Assembly (NCBI GenBank): GCA_035720425.1
Contig: DASTOB010000058.1
Coordinates: forward strand, 1-20,092
Reading direction: 5' to 3'
DNA: 20,092 nt
DNA from: DASTOB01 sp035720425
Lineage (GTDB): Bacteria; Chloroflexota; Limnocylindria; Limnocylindrales; CSP1-4
Both the position numbers and the translations under genes were made by a program. Every line of letters begins with the position of its first letter. The first letter of the stretch is position 1. Below are positions 1 to 7,328 of this stretch, in pieces. Under the pieces are notes generated by a model. It ran no database searches, was not told where the DNA came from, and saw only the letters and a program-made list of their open reading frames with translations.

Positions 1-2330
1 TCCTGGCAGACCCACAGGCGCTCGCACTGGACGGTGATCTCCTGGAGCGGCAGGGTGAACGTGATGGTCAGCGCGCCGGCCCGGCGTCCGACCGCCTGGA
101 AGACGTCGTTCCAGCGGGCGTCGTCCGCCCGGCGGAACGTCATCGGCGGGATGCCGCCGAGGGGCTCGAGATCCTCGACCGGACGCCCATCCGCGTCGAC
201 GGTGCGCCAGTTCTGGAGCCACTGCGTGAGTGCGTCGAGGCCGGGCTTCGCGGTGAGCTGGACCTTCTCACCGGGAACCGGGACGAGGAACGTCGCCCTG
301 GGATCCTCGGGTCGCCACTCCTCGGCGCCGTCCGGACAGACGCGCGGCCGACTGGCGGGCGGGGGCGGGGGCGGTGGCGGAGGTGGCGGGGGCGGGGGCG
401 GGGGCGGCGGCGGCGGTCCAGGTGGACCGGGAGGCGCGGGCGGCTCGCCGCCGGGTCTTTCACCGCCGGGCTGCTCCCCACCGGGCTGCTCGCCGCCGCC
501 GGACCCCTGACTTCCACCGGTCCCACCGAGGCAGTCGCGTGCCGCGGCTTCGGCCCGCTCCGCCTCGGCACACAGCTCCGTGGCGCGCTGCTCGGCCGCC
601 GCGGCGGCATCGGCCGCGGCCTTCGCCGCCTCGGCCGCGCCGGCGGCGTCAGCTTCGGCCCCAGCCTCCGCCTCGCGGGCCGTGGCGAGCGCGGCCTCCG
701 CCTCGGCGATGCGTTCGCCGCGCATCGCGGCATCCTGCGCGCGCAGGTCGTCGATTGCCGCTGGATCCGCGATCTCGGCGTTCCGCCGCTGCCATGCCTC
801 GTGGGCGTCCATCCGCTCTGCGTCGGTCGTGGCCGCGTCGAGGGCGCGGCGGTACTCCGCGTTCGCTTCGTCGAATGCCCGCTCGCGCAGCTCGCGGTCG
901 TACTCGTCGATCCGCAGGCGCCGGCCGCCGACGGTCGTCTCGACCCAGTCGGTGCCGGGGTCGGGCAGCTCCCGGAGCCTGTTCAGCTCCGCCTCCGCGG
1001 CCTCGCGGGCGCGGCGCGCGGTCTCGTGACGGTCTGCTGCCGCGTCCGCCTCCGACGCGCGTGCGGCGGCCTCCCGGCGAGCCGCCTCGGCGGCGGCTCT
1101 GGCTTCCTCGCAGGCGGCGCGGGCGGCGATCGCGGCAGCGATGAGCGGCGGACACGGATCGCCGGCCGCGATGAGCAGCCTCCCATCGTCGCCCCGCCGC
1201 CGCCCGCCGAGGAAGAGCCACGCCCCGACGAGTGCGATGAGCAGCCCGAGGCCGATCACGAGCGCCCACGGCGGACCGGGGGCGACCGCCGGGCCGCCGC
1301 CTGTACCCGGGGTCGGCGATGGCTCGACGCTCGCGGGGCCCGATGCCGAGGGGTCGGCCGACACGGACGGCTCCGTCGACGCGGACGGCTCAACCGACGG
1401 TGGCGGTTCCGGTTCGACCCCGATCGCGATCTCCGGCGTGCCCTCGTACGGCCGGGCGGGCTGCTCGATGTCCGGGTACGTGTCGGCCGCCGAATCGGCT
1501 GGGAGGAAGCTGCCGTTCAGCGCGGAGAACGTGAACGCCCGCCCGTTGAGGACGCCATCGGCTTCCTCGCCCGGGATGAGCGTGAACAGGTTCCGGCCGC
1601 GGACGATGCTCACCCCGTCCGTCGGCTGTTCGTCGAAGCCCTGCCCGATGTAGTCGAGCCGGAAGAACTGCCAGTCCGCGCCGAGGTCTGAGCGGGTCAC
1701 CCAGGCGACGTTCATGCCGCCGAAGAAGTCACCAGGGAACTGCGGGATCGGCGTCCAGCCGGTCGCGTTCGCGTTGCCGAGCGGGGTCTGGTCGAACGCG
1801 GCGAGGCCGAACTCCATGCGCAGCTGCGGGCTCGGCGACGGCGGCGTCGCGGTGACGGTGGCGTAGACGTACCACTCGGTCGCCGGCATCCGGTTGGCGG
1901 GCGTGCGCGGGCAGTACACGCCGTCCGCGTCGCAGTCGAGCGGCCCGCCCGGCGCGCGCCACGCCTCGGCCATCTCGGGCGAGGTGCGGATCTCGAAGAA
2001 CGAGCCGGCGACGATGTCGGTCGAGCTGTTGCGGCTGCCGGACGGCTGGCCGGTCGGGTGGTACCAGTCCGCCAGGCGGTCGGGATCCGTCGCCGCGGCG
2101 ACGTCCGCGATGGCCTGATCCGGAAACCCGAGCTCGCCGAGGAAGTCCCGGATGCCGGCGAACTCCGGGGCGTCGACGGGCACTTCGGCTGCGGTCGGTG
2201 TCGCCCACAGGATCGCGAGCAGCACCGCTGCGCCGATGGCGCCGAGACGCGTGGGACGATTCGCCCCCGGACGGATCGCTCGATCCCTCCCCTCTTCCCG
2301 GCGGGCACCGGTTGACGTGGAGGATGCCAC
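1..2330 (-). CDS. Membrane-anchored coiled-coil protein with poly-proline tract (partial, C-terminus beyond window)
   Basis: One minus-strand frame is open without a stop from the left edge to beyond 2330 (about 776 codons). I do not recognise the family. Visible order, numbering from GTG 2330: a Sec-type signal peptide with hydrophobic core LGAIGAAVLLAILWA ending TPTAA-E near residue 48; an extracytoplasmic domain to about 290; a Pro/Ser/Glu-rich linker; a transmembrane helix at about 353-374 followed by GGRRRGDD; an Ala/Glu/Arg-rich helical region at about 395-600; PGGEQ-type repeats; exactly 20 consecutive prolines (359-416); then a domain with cysteines running off the edge. A cleaved signal peptide plus one stop-transfer helix would put the helical and proline regions in the cytoplasm (inference). 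The start is uncertain: GTG 2330 lacks a Shine-Dalgarno, ATG 2366 overlaps the divergent gene, and the best Shine-Dalgarno points to an ATC codon at 2276. Confidence 0.8.
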   Translation of the reverse strand, partial: MASSTSTGARREEGRDRAIRPGANRPTRLGAIGAAVLLAILWATPTAAEVPVDAPEFAGIRDFLGELGFPDQAIADVAAATDPDRLADWYHPTGQPSGSRNSSTDIVAGSFFEIRTSPEMAEAWRAPGGPLDCDADGVYCPRTPANRMPATEWYVYATVTATPPSPSPQLRMEFGLAAFDQTPLGNANATGWTPIPQFPGDFFGGMNVAWVTRSDLGADWQFFRLDYIGQGFDEQPTDGVSIVRGRNLFTLIPGEEADGVLNGRAFTFSALNGSFLPADSAADTYPDIEQPARPYEGTPEIAIGVEPEPPPSVEPSASTEPSVSADPSASGPASVEPSPTPGTGGGPAVAPGPPWALVIGLGLLIALVGAWLFLGGRRRGDDGRLLIAAGDPCPPLIAAAIAARAACEEARAAAEAARREAAARASEADAAADRHETARRAREAAEAELNRLRELPDPGTDWVETTVGGRRLRIDEYDRELRERAFDEANAEYRRALDAATTDAERMDAHEAWQRRNAEIADPAAIDDLRAQDAAMRGERIAEAEAALATAREAEAGAEADAAGAAEAAKAAADAAAAAEQRATELCAEAERAEAAARDCLGGTGGSQGSGGGEQPGGEQPGGERPGGEPPAPPGPPGPPPPPPPPPPPPPPPPPPPPASRPRVCPDGAEEWRPEDPRATFLVPVPGEKVQLTAKPGLDALTQWLQNWRTVDADGRPVEDLEPLGGIPPMTFRRADDARWNDVFQAVGRRAGALTITFTLPLQEITVQCERLWVCQ
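357..416 (-). repeat. Proline-20 codon tract (G-rich on + strand)
   Basis: Twenty successive codons of the minus-strand gene are CCN (CCG, CCC, CCA, CCT mixed), so the tract is conserved as protein and is not a simple single-codon expansion. On the plus strand it is runs of three to five G split by single C, in two clusters (357-371 and 388-404), a pattern able to form G-quadruplexes on the template strand. Confidence 0.9.
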
Positions 2331-2350
2331 GTGCCCGCGCAGACGTCGAG

Positions 2351-2356
2351 TAGGCT
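2351..2356 (+). promoter_or_regulatory. Putative -10 element TAGGCT before the LuxR-type gene
   Basis: TAGGCT ends 8 nt before ATG 2365, too close for a normal leader, and there is no strong Shine-Dalgarno. The arrangement fits a leaderless transcript, as at several other genes here. No convincing -35 was seen. Confidence 0.35.
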
Positions 2357-2364
2357 GAAGAGCC

Positions 2365-5175
2365 ATGAGCGTCCCGTTCGTCGGCCGTCGCCGCGAGCTC
2401 GATGCGCTCCAGGGACTGATCGCCGGAGCGCGGAGCCGGCACGCGGCGGGTGCCGCGCTCATCAGCGGCGAGCCGGGCAGCGGCAAGTCGCGGCTGCTCG
2501 CGGAGGCGCTCGATCGAACCCACGGTGCACCGATCGTCCGGATCGTCGGGTTCGAGCCGAGTCAGCCGGTCCCGCTCGCGGCCTCGGGCGAGTTCCTGCG
2601 CCGGCTCACGGCGGTGCCGGAGCATGGCCGACGGCTGGAGTCCCTCGTGTTCGGCGACGCAGGTACGGCGACACGGGATCCGCTTCGCGTGTTCGAGGCC
2701 GCCCATCGCGCGCTCCGCGCGAGCGGACCGATGCTCGTCGCGATCGACGACCTGCAATGGGTCGATGACCGGTCACAGGCCCTCGTGGGGTATCTGCTCC
2801 GAGCCGCAGCCGCGGCTCGCGGCGAGTTCGTCGTGCTCGCCGCCGCCCGTCCCGCCGTCGCGTCGACCGCGTTTCGCGCGCTCGTCGAGGCCGAACTCCC
2901 CGCCGACCGCCGGGTCGTGATCGAGCTTGGTCCGCTCGACCGCGCGGACGGCGTGGCCCTGGCACGTTCGATCGACCGACGGCTCGACGACGACGCGGCG
3001 ACGGCGGTGTGGCGACGCGCCCAGGGCTCGCCGTTCTGGCTCGAGGCCCTTGCCGGCCGGGAGTCCGAGGAGGACGCGGCGACGCTCATCGAGGATCGCC
3101 TCCGCGGGCTGACCGGCGACGCCGGCGCGCTCGCCGCGCTGCTCGCGGTGGCGGCTCGTCCGTTCATCGCGGACGATCTCGCCGAGGTCGAGGGCTGGGA
3201 GCCAGGGCGCACGAGCCACGCTGCGCGCGAACTGGTCACCCGGGGACTGGCGGTCGAGGCCAGCGGAACAGTCCGTCTCAGCCACGATCTCATCCGGGAT
3301 GCCCTTGATCGCGCGCTGCCGAGCGCCGCGCGGAAGCGACTCCACGCGTCGCTGTCGCGCTGGATGGAGGGAGCGGCCGGCGACGACGTCCACCTGCTCG
3401 ACGAGGCACTCCGCCACCGCATCGCCGCCGGCCTGCCCGCCGCGGCGCTGGCCATCCGTCTCGTCCGGTCGGCGCAGCGTCGTCTCCTCGGCGTGGACAC
3501 CCTCCGATCCCTGGCCGCGATCAGCGACAGCCTCGAGCCGGGCACGCCGGACCAGGTGACGCTCGACGCCGGTCTTGCCGAACTCGCCGCTTCCCTCGGC
3601 GAGCAGGAGCTCGCCCTCGGCGGCTGGTTGCGGGTCGCTCGCCGGAGCACGGACCCGGCGAACCGTCGGGATGCCCAGATCAACGCGGCGCGTGCCGCGT
3701 ACTTCCTGCGCCGCGCCGACGAGGCCCGAGGCCTGCTGGCGACGGCGCGGACGTCCGCGCCGCTGAGCGATGAAGCGACGATCCGCATCGACGCGCTCCA
3801 GGCCGATATCGAGTTGTGGCTCGATCACCGGACGCGCGACGGGAGCCGAACGGCCGGCGGGGCGCTCGAGGTGGCCGAACGGATGGCGCGTGCCGCCGGC
3901 GGGGTGGCGAGCCTGACCGCGGCCGAGCAGTCCGCCTACCTCGCCGCCCTCGTCGCGGCCAGCGACGCGGCCCTCCAGGAGGACCGCAGCGAGGACGTGG
4001 TCAGGCTGAGCGGGAGCGTCGTCACCGTCGCCCGCGAGCTCGGTGACGAGGCCTATCTCTCGGCGCTCGTGCGCGCCGGCTTTGCCGTGCGCCCGCTCGG
4101 ACGCGTGCGCGAGTCCGAGGCGCACTTCGCGGCGGCCTGGGACCTCGCCAAACGGCTCGTCGTTCCGACCGCCATGATCGAGGCCGGGATCGGGCTGGCC
4201 AGGGCGCTGCGCGACATGGGCCGGCTGCGCGAGGCGCACGCCATCGCAACGGAGACCGCGGACCTCGAGCAGCGCCTCACGGACGCCCCTCACCGATGGG
4301 GCAACGCACGCGGTGTCCAGCACACGATCGAGCTATCCCTCGGGGACCCGGCTGCGGCCCTCGAAGCTGCGCGCCGCGAAGCACTCATGGAACAGGACCC
4401 GCACTTTCGCCTCGCCATCCACCAGGCCATCGCGGGCTGGCTCGCGCGGGTGAGCGGCCCCGCTGCAGCCGCCGAGGTCCAGGTGCGGCTCGAGACGGCA
4501 CGGGCGGACTCGGAGCTCGCAGGCTGCCCTCGCTGTGCCGGCGAGCTGCTCATCAGCTCGGCGGAGCTCGAGGCGCGAATCGGGCACGTCCTCGAGGCGC
4601 GGCGCAAGCTGGAGGCCTGGGACGGGAGGGGGGCGCCGCGTTACCTCATGGCCGACCTGTGGCGAGAGCGCGCGGCCGCGGCGATCGCGACCGCCGAAGG
4701 GGATCCCCGCGCCGTCGAACGGCTCACCTCGCTGGCGGCGGCGTTCGAGCGCGCCGAACTGCTCGAGGATGTCCTGTGGACCCGGCTCGACCTGGGTCGG
4801 GCGCTCGAGGCGGTCGACCGCACGCGATCGGTGGACGCCTACGCCGAAGCCGCCCGGCTGGCCGACCGGATCGGGGCCGTGAGCCAGGGCCGGCTCGCCG
4901 CGCAGGCGCTCCGACGTCTGGGCGTCCGCGCCTGGCGACGCGGGCCGGCGAGCTCCGGCGCGGGCTTCATGAGCCTGAGTGCGCGGGAGCAGACCGTCGC
5001 GCGCCTCGCCGCAGACGGCGCCAGCAACCGCGAGATCGCGGCCGCCCTGCTCGTTTCGCCCAAGACCGTCGAGCGCCACCTCACGAACATCCTGGCCAAG
5101 CTCGGTCTGCGCAACCGGACCGCGCTGGCCAGCCTCGTCCGGTCGACCGTGGTACGGGATTCGCCCGATGAATGA
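2365..5175 (+). CDS. LuxR-type large ATP-binding (LAL/MalT-like) transcriptional regulator
   Basis: A 936-residue cytoplasmic regulator. The N-terminus VGRRREL followed by Walker A GEPGSGKS (residues 35-42) and Walker B MLVAIDDLQW (123-132) is an AAA_16-type STAND ATPase module. The middle (about 330-850) is Ala/Leu/Arg-rich and helical, like the TPR-type sensor region of this family, and contains a CPRC pair. The C-terminus (about 868-930) is a LuxR/GerE helix-turn-helix: SAREQTVARLAADGASNREI, then VSPKTVERHLTNILAKLGLRNR. In known LAL proteins ATP binding and an inducer drive oligomerisation and DNA binding; the ligand here cannot be told from sequence. It is transcribed divergently from the membrane protein, with start regions almost touching, so control of that gene is plausible but unproven. 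Length is typical of the family. Confidence 0.93.
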   Translation: MSVPFVGRRRELDALQGLIAGARSRHAAGAALISGEPGSGKSRLLAEALDRTHGAPIVRIVGFEPSQPVPLAASGEFLRRLTAVPEHGRRLESLVFGDAGTATRDPLRVFEAAHRALRASGPMLVAIDDLQWVDDRSQALVGYLLRAAAAARGEFVVLAAARPAVASTAFRALVEAELPADRRVVIELGPLDRADGVALARSIDRRLDDDAATAVWRRAQGSPFWLEALAGRESEEDAATLIEDRLRGLTGDAGALAALLAVAARPFIADDLAEVEGWEPGRTSHAARELVTRGLAVEASGTVRLSHDLIRDALDRALPSAARKRLHASLSRWMEGAAGDDVHLLDEALRHRIAAGLPAAALAIRLVRSAQRRLLGVDTLRSLAAISDSLEPGTPDQVTLDAGLAELAASLGEQELALGGWLRVARRSTDPANRRDAQINAARAAYFLRRADEARGLLATARTSAPLSDEATIRIDALQADIELWLDHRTRDGSRTAGGALEVAERMARAAGGVASLTAAEQSAYLAALVAASDAALQEDRSEDVVRLSGSVVTVARELGDEAYLSALVRAGFAVRPLGRVRESEAHFAAAWDLAKRLVVPTAMIEAGIGLARALRDMGRLREAHAIATETADLEQRLTDAPHRWGNARGVQHTIELSLGDPAAALEAARREALMEQDPHFRLAIHQAIAGWLARVSGPAAAAEVQVRLETARADSELAGCPRCAGELLISSAELEARIGHVLEARRKLEAWDGRGAPRYLMADLWRERAAAAIATAEGDPRAVERLTSLAAAFERAELLEDVLWTRLDLGRALEAVDRTRSVDAYAEAARLADRIGAVSQGRLAAQALRRLGVRAWRRGPASSGAGFMSLSAREQTVARLAADGASNREIAAALLVSPKTVERHLTNILAKLGLRNRTALASLVRSTVVRDSPDE

Positions 5176-5203
5176 GGGCCCGCCGACGACCTAGCCTCGG
5201 GCT

Positions 5204-5220
5204 CGACCCGCAGGGGGTCG
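5204..5220 (+). terminator. Weak hairpin between LuxR-type gene and small gene pair
   Basis: CGACCC (5204-5209) pairs with GGGTCG (5215-5220) around a 5-nt loop, 29 nt after the LuxR stop. There is no T tract. It could be a weak terminator or lie in the leader of the next transcript. Confidence 0.25.
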
Positions 5221-5242
5221 CACAGCCGACGAGGTAGAGGGC

Positions 5243-5521
5243 ATGGCCATCGCGCTCCTGATCGCCGGTCCGGACGCGGACGAACCCGTCGTCGGACCGG
5301 AGGCCGCGGCACGGCTGGCCGACGTGGGCATCACCCGTGTCGCCCTGCTCGGCGACGGATCCCTGACCGGGGTGGTCCTGGAGGGCTGGGCGTTCGACCC
5401 GGCCCGCATCGATGAGGCCGTTCGGGCGGTGTACCCGACGGGCAATGCCGGCATCCGGATCCTCCACGCGCTCGAGCACGTGGCGGTGCCCGTGGCGCCG
5501 GGTGAAGGGAGAGGACGATGA
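5243..5521 (+). CDS. Small hypothetical protein, coupled to the downstream secreted protein
   Basis: A 92-residue protein beginning MAIALLIAGPDADEP. I do not recognise it. The first 10 residues are hydrophobic but lack the basic n-region and cleavage site of a signal peptide; the pattern looks more like a first beta strand of a small alpha/beta fold (ALLIAG, RVALLGDGS, GVVLEGW). A GAGG-containing sequence precedes ATG 5243. Its TGA overlaps the next ATG as ATGA (5518-5521), so the two are probably translated together. The gene is supported by the coupling and by codon-position GC bias like its neighbours; function unknown. Confidence 0.65.
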   Translation: MAIALLIAGPDADEPVVGPEAAARLADVGITRVALLGDGSLTGVVLEGWAFDPARIDEAVRAVYPTGNAGIRILHALEHVAVPVAPGEGRGR

Positions 5522-5832
5522 GCGTCATTCGACGGAGGCTAACGGCGGCGCTGGGGGCGACCGCGCTCGTGCTCGCGATTGCTGGGCCCGTTGCGGCGCA
5601 CCCGCACGTCGTGTCGGTCGCCCACCATGGAGCCGGCCAGACCATCGCCAACGGCCAGAACCATGGTCCGTTCGTCAGCGGCGTGTCGTGCGGCGGCGAC
5701 CCGGCCGCCTACGGACTCGAGACGGCCCACCACGGGCCGGATGCCGGAACGCCCGGGCGGGCCGACGGCTGCTACATGACCACCGGAGGCGTCGCTCCCG
5801 GCGCCGACGTGGCCAACCCGGTCATTCGCTGA
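5518..5832 (+). CDS. Small secreted His-rich protein
   Basis: A 104-residue protein with a clear Sec signal peptide: basic n-region RRR at 5-7, hydrophobic core GATALVLAIAGP, likely cleavage after VAA at residue 27. The mature part of about 77 residues has seven histidines (HPH, AHH, NH, AHH) and two cysteines (SCGG and GCYM) that could form one disulfide once exported. A GGGAGAGG Shine-Dalgarno lies just before the start, inside the end of the preceding gene. I do not recognise a family. The His clusters could bind a metal, which is inference only. A strong hairpin follows the stop. Confidence 0.75.
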   Translation: MSVIRRRLTAALGATALVLAIAGPVAAHPHVVSVAHHGAGQTIANGQNHGPFVSGVSCGGDPAAYGLETAHHGPDAGTPGRADGCYMTTGGVAPGADVANPVIR

Positions 5833-5848
5833 CCGCCATTACCCGAGG

Positions 5849-5875
5849 GAGGCGGGCTGATCGTCAGCCCGCCTC
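5849..5875. terminator. Bidirectional hairpin terminator between convergent genes
   Basis: A 12-bp stem (5849-5860 with 5864-5875, core GGCGGGCTGA/TCAGCCCGCC) and 3-nt loop sits 17 nt after the stop of the small secreted protein. The other arm contains the last codons and TGA of the minus-strand sulfurtransferase. There is no long T tract, as is common in high-GC genomes. Confidence 0.6.
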
Positions 5876-6754
5876 GATCGGACTGTCGTCCCGGTTCCCC
5901 CACTCCTCCCACGAGCCGGCGTAGTTGCGGACGTCGGTGAAGCCGGCGAGCTCGTGGAGGACGAACCAGCCCAGGGCGGATCGCGCGCCCGTCTGGCAGT
6001 ACGTGGCCCGCAGCTCGCCGGGTTCGGCGCCGCAACCGCGGATGATCGCGAGCATCTCGGCGAGCGGCCGGAACGTGCCATCCGGCGCCAGCAGGTCCTC
6101 GAATGGCCGATGCCGGGCACCCGGCACGCGGCCGGCCCGCCTCGACCGCACATCCGCGCCAGAGAACTCGGCGGCGGTCCGCATGTCGAGGACGCGTGCC
6201 GGGCCACCGGCCGGCGCTTCGCGGACCCAATCCAGGACGTCGACGTACGTGGCGATGAGGGTCGAGTCCTGCTCGCCGAGGCGGACCCGGGAACGCGGCG
6301 CCTCGGGCCGAGCGCCCGCGGCATCGCCGGCAGCGCTGCCCGCGACGGCGCCGCCGGCCCGCTGCCAGGCGCCGAGCCCGCCGTCGAGGACGTGGACGCG
6401 TTCGCGCGGGTAGCGGTACAGCCGGAGCAACCAGTAGCCGCGCACGGCATGCCGGTTCTGGCCGCGGTCGTCGTAGAACACGACCCGGTCGCCCTCCCCC
6501 ACGCCCCAGCGGGCGAGGGTCGCTTCGAGGTGGTCGCGCGGCGGGACGAGTGCCTCGCGCTCCGCATCGCCGGTCTCCGGCGCCGTACCCCGGAGCCCCA
6601 ACTCGCCGTCGAGCGCCCCGAACACGGCTCCGGGGATGTGCTCGCGGTCGTACACCCGGCGACTCGAAGACACGTGCACGACGCGCAGGTCGGGGTCGGA
6701 CAGGCGCCCGGCCAGCCAATCGGCCGACACGAGCGGGCCGGGGGGCACGGTCAC
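5864..6754 (-). CDS. Two-domain rhodanese, thiosulfate sulfurtransferase-like
   Basis: About 296 residues with two tandem rhodanese folds, the size of TST/MST enzymes that pass sulfane sulfur from thiosulfate or 3-mercaptopyruvate to a thiophilic acceptor. The N-terminal domain has DREHIPGAVF and the structural motif HVLDGGLGAW, with aspartate in place of cysteine at its loop (FYDDRGQ), so it is inactive as usual. The C-terminal domain has the active loop CQTGARS with the catalytic cysteine at residue 253, nearer to thiosulfate- than mercaptopyruvate-type loops. The start is GTG 6754 (or GTG 6748), 7 nt after the stop of the kinase gene, so both are likely one transcript. The frame stays open upstream to 7330, but that part overlaps the kinase in another frame and is spurious. 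Confidence 0.9.
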   Translation of the reverse strand: MTVPPGPLVSADWLAGRLSDPDLRVVHVSSSRRVYDREHIPGAVFGALDGELGLRGTAPETGDAEREALVPPRDHLEATLARWGVGEGDRVVFYDDRGQNRHAVRGYWLLRLYRYPRERVHVLDGGLGAWQRAGGAVAGSAAGDAAGARPEAPRSRVRLGEQDSTLIATYVDVLDWVREAPAGGPARVLDMRTAAEFSGADVRSRRAGRVPGARHRPFEDLLAPDGTFRPLAEMLAIIRGCGAEPGELRATYCQTGARSALGWFVLHELAGFTDVRNYAGSWEEWGNRDDSPIEAG

Positions 6755-6761
6755 GGGATCG

Positions 6762-7298
6762 TCATCGCGGGAGCGCGGCCACGATCCGGGCGGCGATCTC
6801 GGCCGGCGTCGCGGACTCGACGTCGACGACGAGGTCGGCCACCGACGCGAAGCGCGGGCCGCGACGCGCCGCCTGTTCTGCGAGGAGCGCGTCGAGGTCC
6901 AGGGCGAGCTCCGGCCGATGCGGCCCACGCCGAACGCGGGTCGCGAGGTGGGCGGGATCTGCCCGCAGCCAGACCGCGAACACGTCCGGCTCGGAGAGCG
7001 CGGCGACGCAGCGGGGATCCTCGATCGACGATGCCGCGGCGCCGAGCACGCGTGGCTCCGTCCCGGCAAGAGCCGCGAGCAGGCCCTCGGCCTCGAGCCG
7101 GTGCATCGCGTCGGTCCCGAGCCGCTCGTTGAGCTCCCGCGCGGTCGCGCCGGTGGTCGCGAGGAGGGCCGCGTCGTTGTCGTGATACGCCCAACCCAGG
7201 TGCCGGGCCAGCTCCTCCCCCACGGTCGTCTTGCCGACGGCCATGAGGCCCATGAGGACGACGTGGCGGATGGCTCCGGGACCATCGGAATCGGGCAC
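6762..7298 (-). CDS. Shikimate kinase-like P-loop kinase with altered substrate loop
   Basis: About 178 residues, the normal size for AroK-type kinases, which phosphorylate shikimate in aromatic amino acid synthesis. Seen: Walker A GLMAVGKTT (about 17-25); the shikimate-kinase-like DND in AYHDNDAALL; an Arg in MHRLEAEGL matching the substrate-binding FR..E motif; a lid with HRPEL; and RRGPRFASVADLVVD matching the adenine-side R.P.(Y/F)..A motif. Odd: the GGG substrate loop is GAAASS. So it belongs to the shikimate kinase fold but its substrate is uncertain; another small-molecule kinase is possible. The start is GTG 7298, six nt after a TACGAT -10-like box; an in-frame ATG lies at 7319. No other aromatic pathway gene is nearby. 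Confidence 0.75.
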   Translation of the reverse strand: MPDSDGPGAIRHVVLMGLMAVGKTTVGEELARHLGWAYHDNDAALLATTGATARELNERLGTDAMHRLEAEGLLAALAGTEPRVLGAAASSIEDPRCVAALSEPDVFAVWLRADPAHLATRVRRGPHRPELALDLDALLAEQAARRGPRFASVADLVVDVESATPAEIAARIVAALPR

Positions 7299-7304
7299 GG
7301 ATCC

Positions 7305-7310
7305 ATCGTA
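7305..7310 (-). promoter_or_regulatory. Putative -10 TACGAT for the kinase-sulfurtransferase unit
   Basis: On the minus strand TACGAT is followed by exactly 6 nt and GTG 7298, giving a predicted start of transcription at or next to the start codon. It lies back to back with the plus-strand CATACT at 7317-7322. Confidence 0.4.
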
Positions 7311-7316
7311 CCTGCG

Positions 7317-7322
7317 CATACT
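7317..7322 (+). promoter_or_regulatory. Putative -10 CATACT for the plus-strand sulfurtransferase
   Basis: CATACT matches 4 of 6 TATAAT positions and is followed by exactly 6 nt and ATG 7329, with no Shine-Dalgarno. This mirrors the divergent gene and suggests leaderless transcription in both directions. Confidence 0.4.
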
Positions 7323-7328
7323 TCGGGC

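Noticed and set aside
34..510. Plus-strand 158-residue frame with a glycine run
   Set aside because: It is the antisense image of the proline-rich part of the minus-strand membrane protein; composition is low complexity and there is no ribosome-binding site or domain.
1729..2757. Minus-strand 342-residue frame across the divergent start region
   Set aside because: It overlaps the membrane protein gene in another frame and the start of the LuxR-type gene, is dominated by Arg/Gly/Pro, and has no domain. It is a high-GC artefact.
2773..4323. Minus-strand 516-residue frame opposite the LuxR-type gene
   Set aside because: It is antisense to a gene with clear ATPase and helix-turn-helix motifs; it has no motif of its own.
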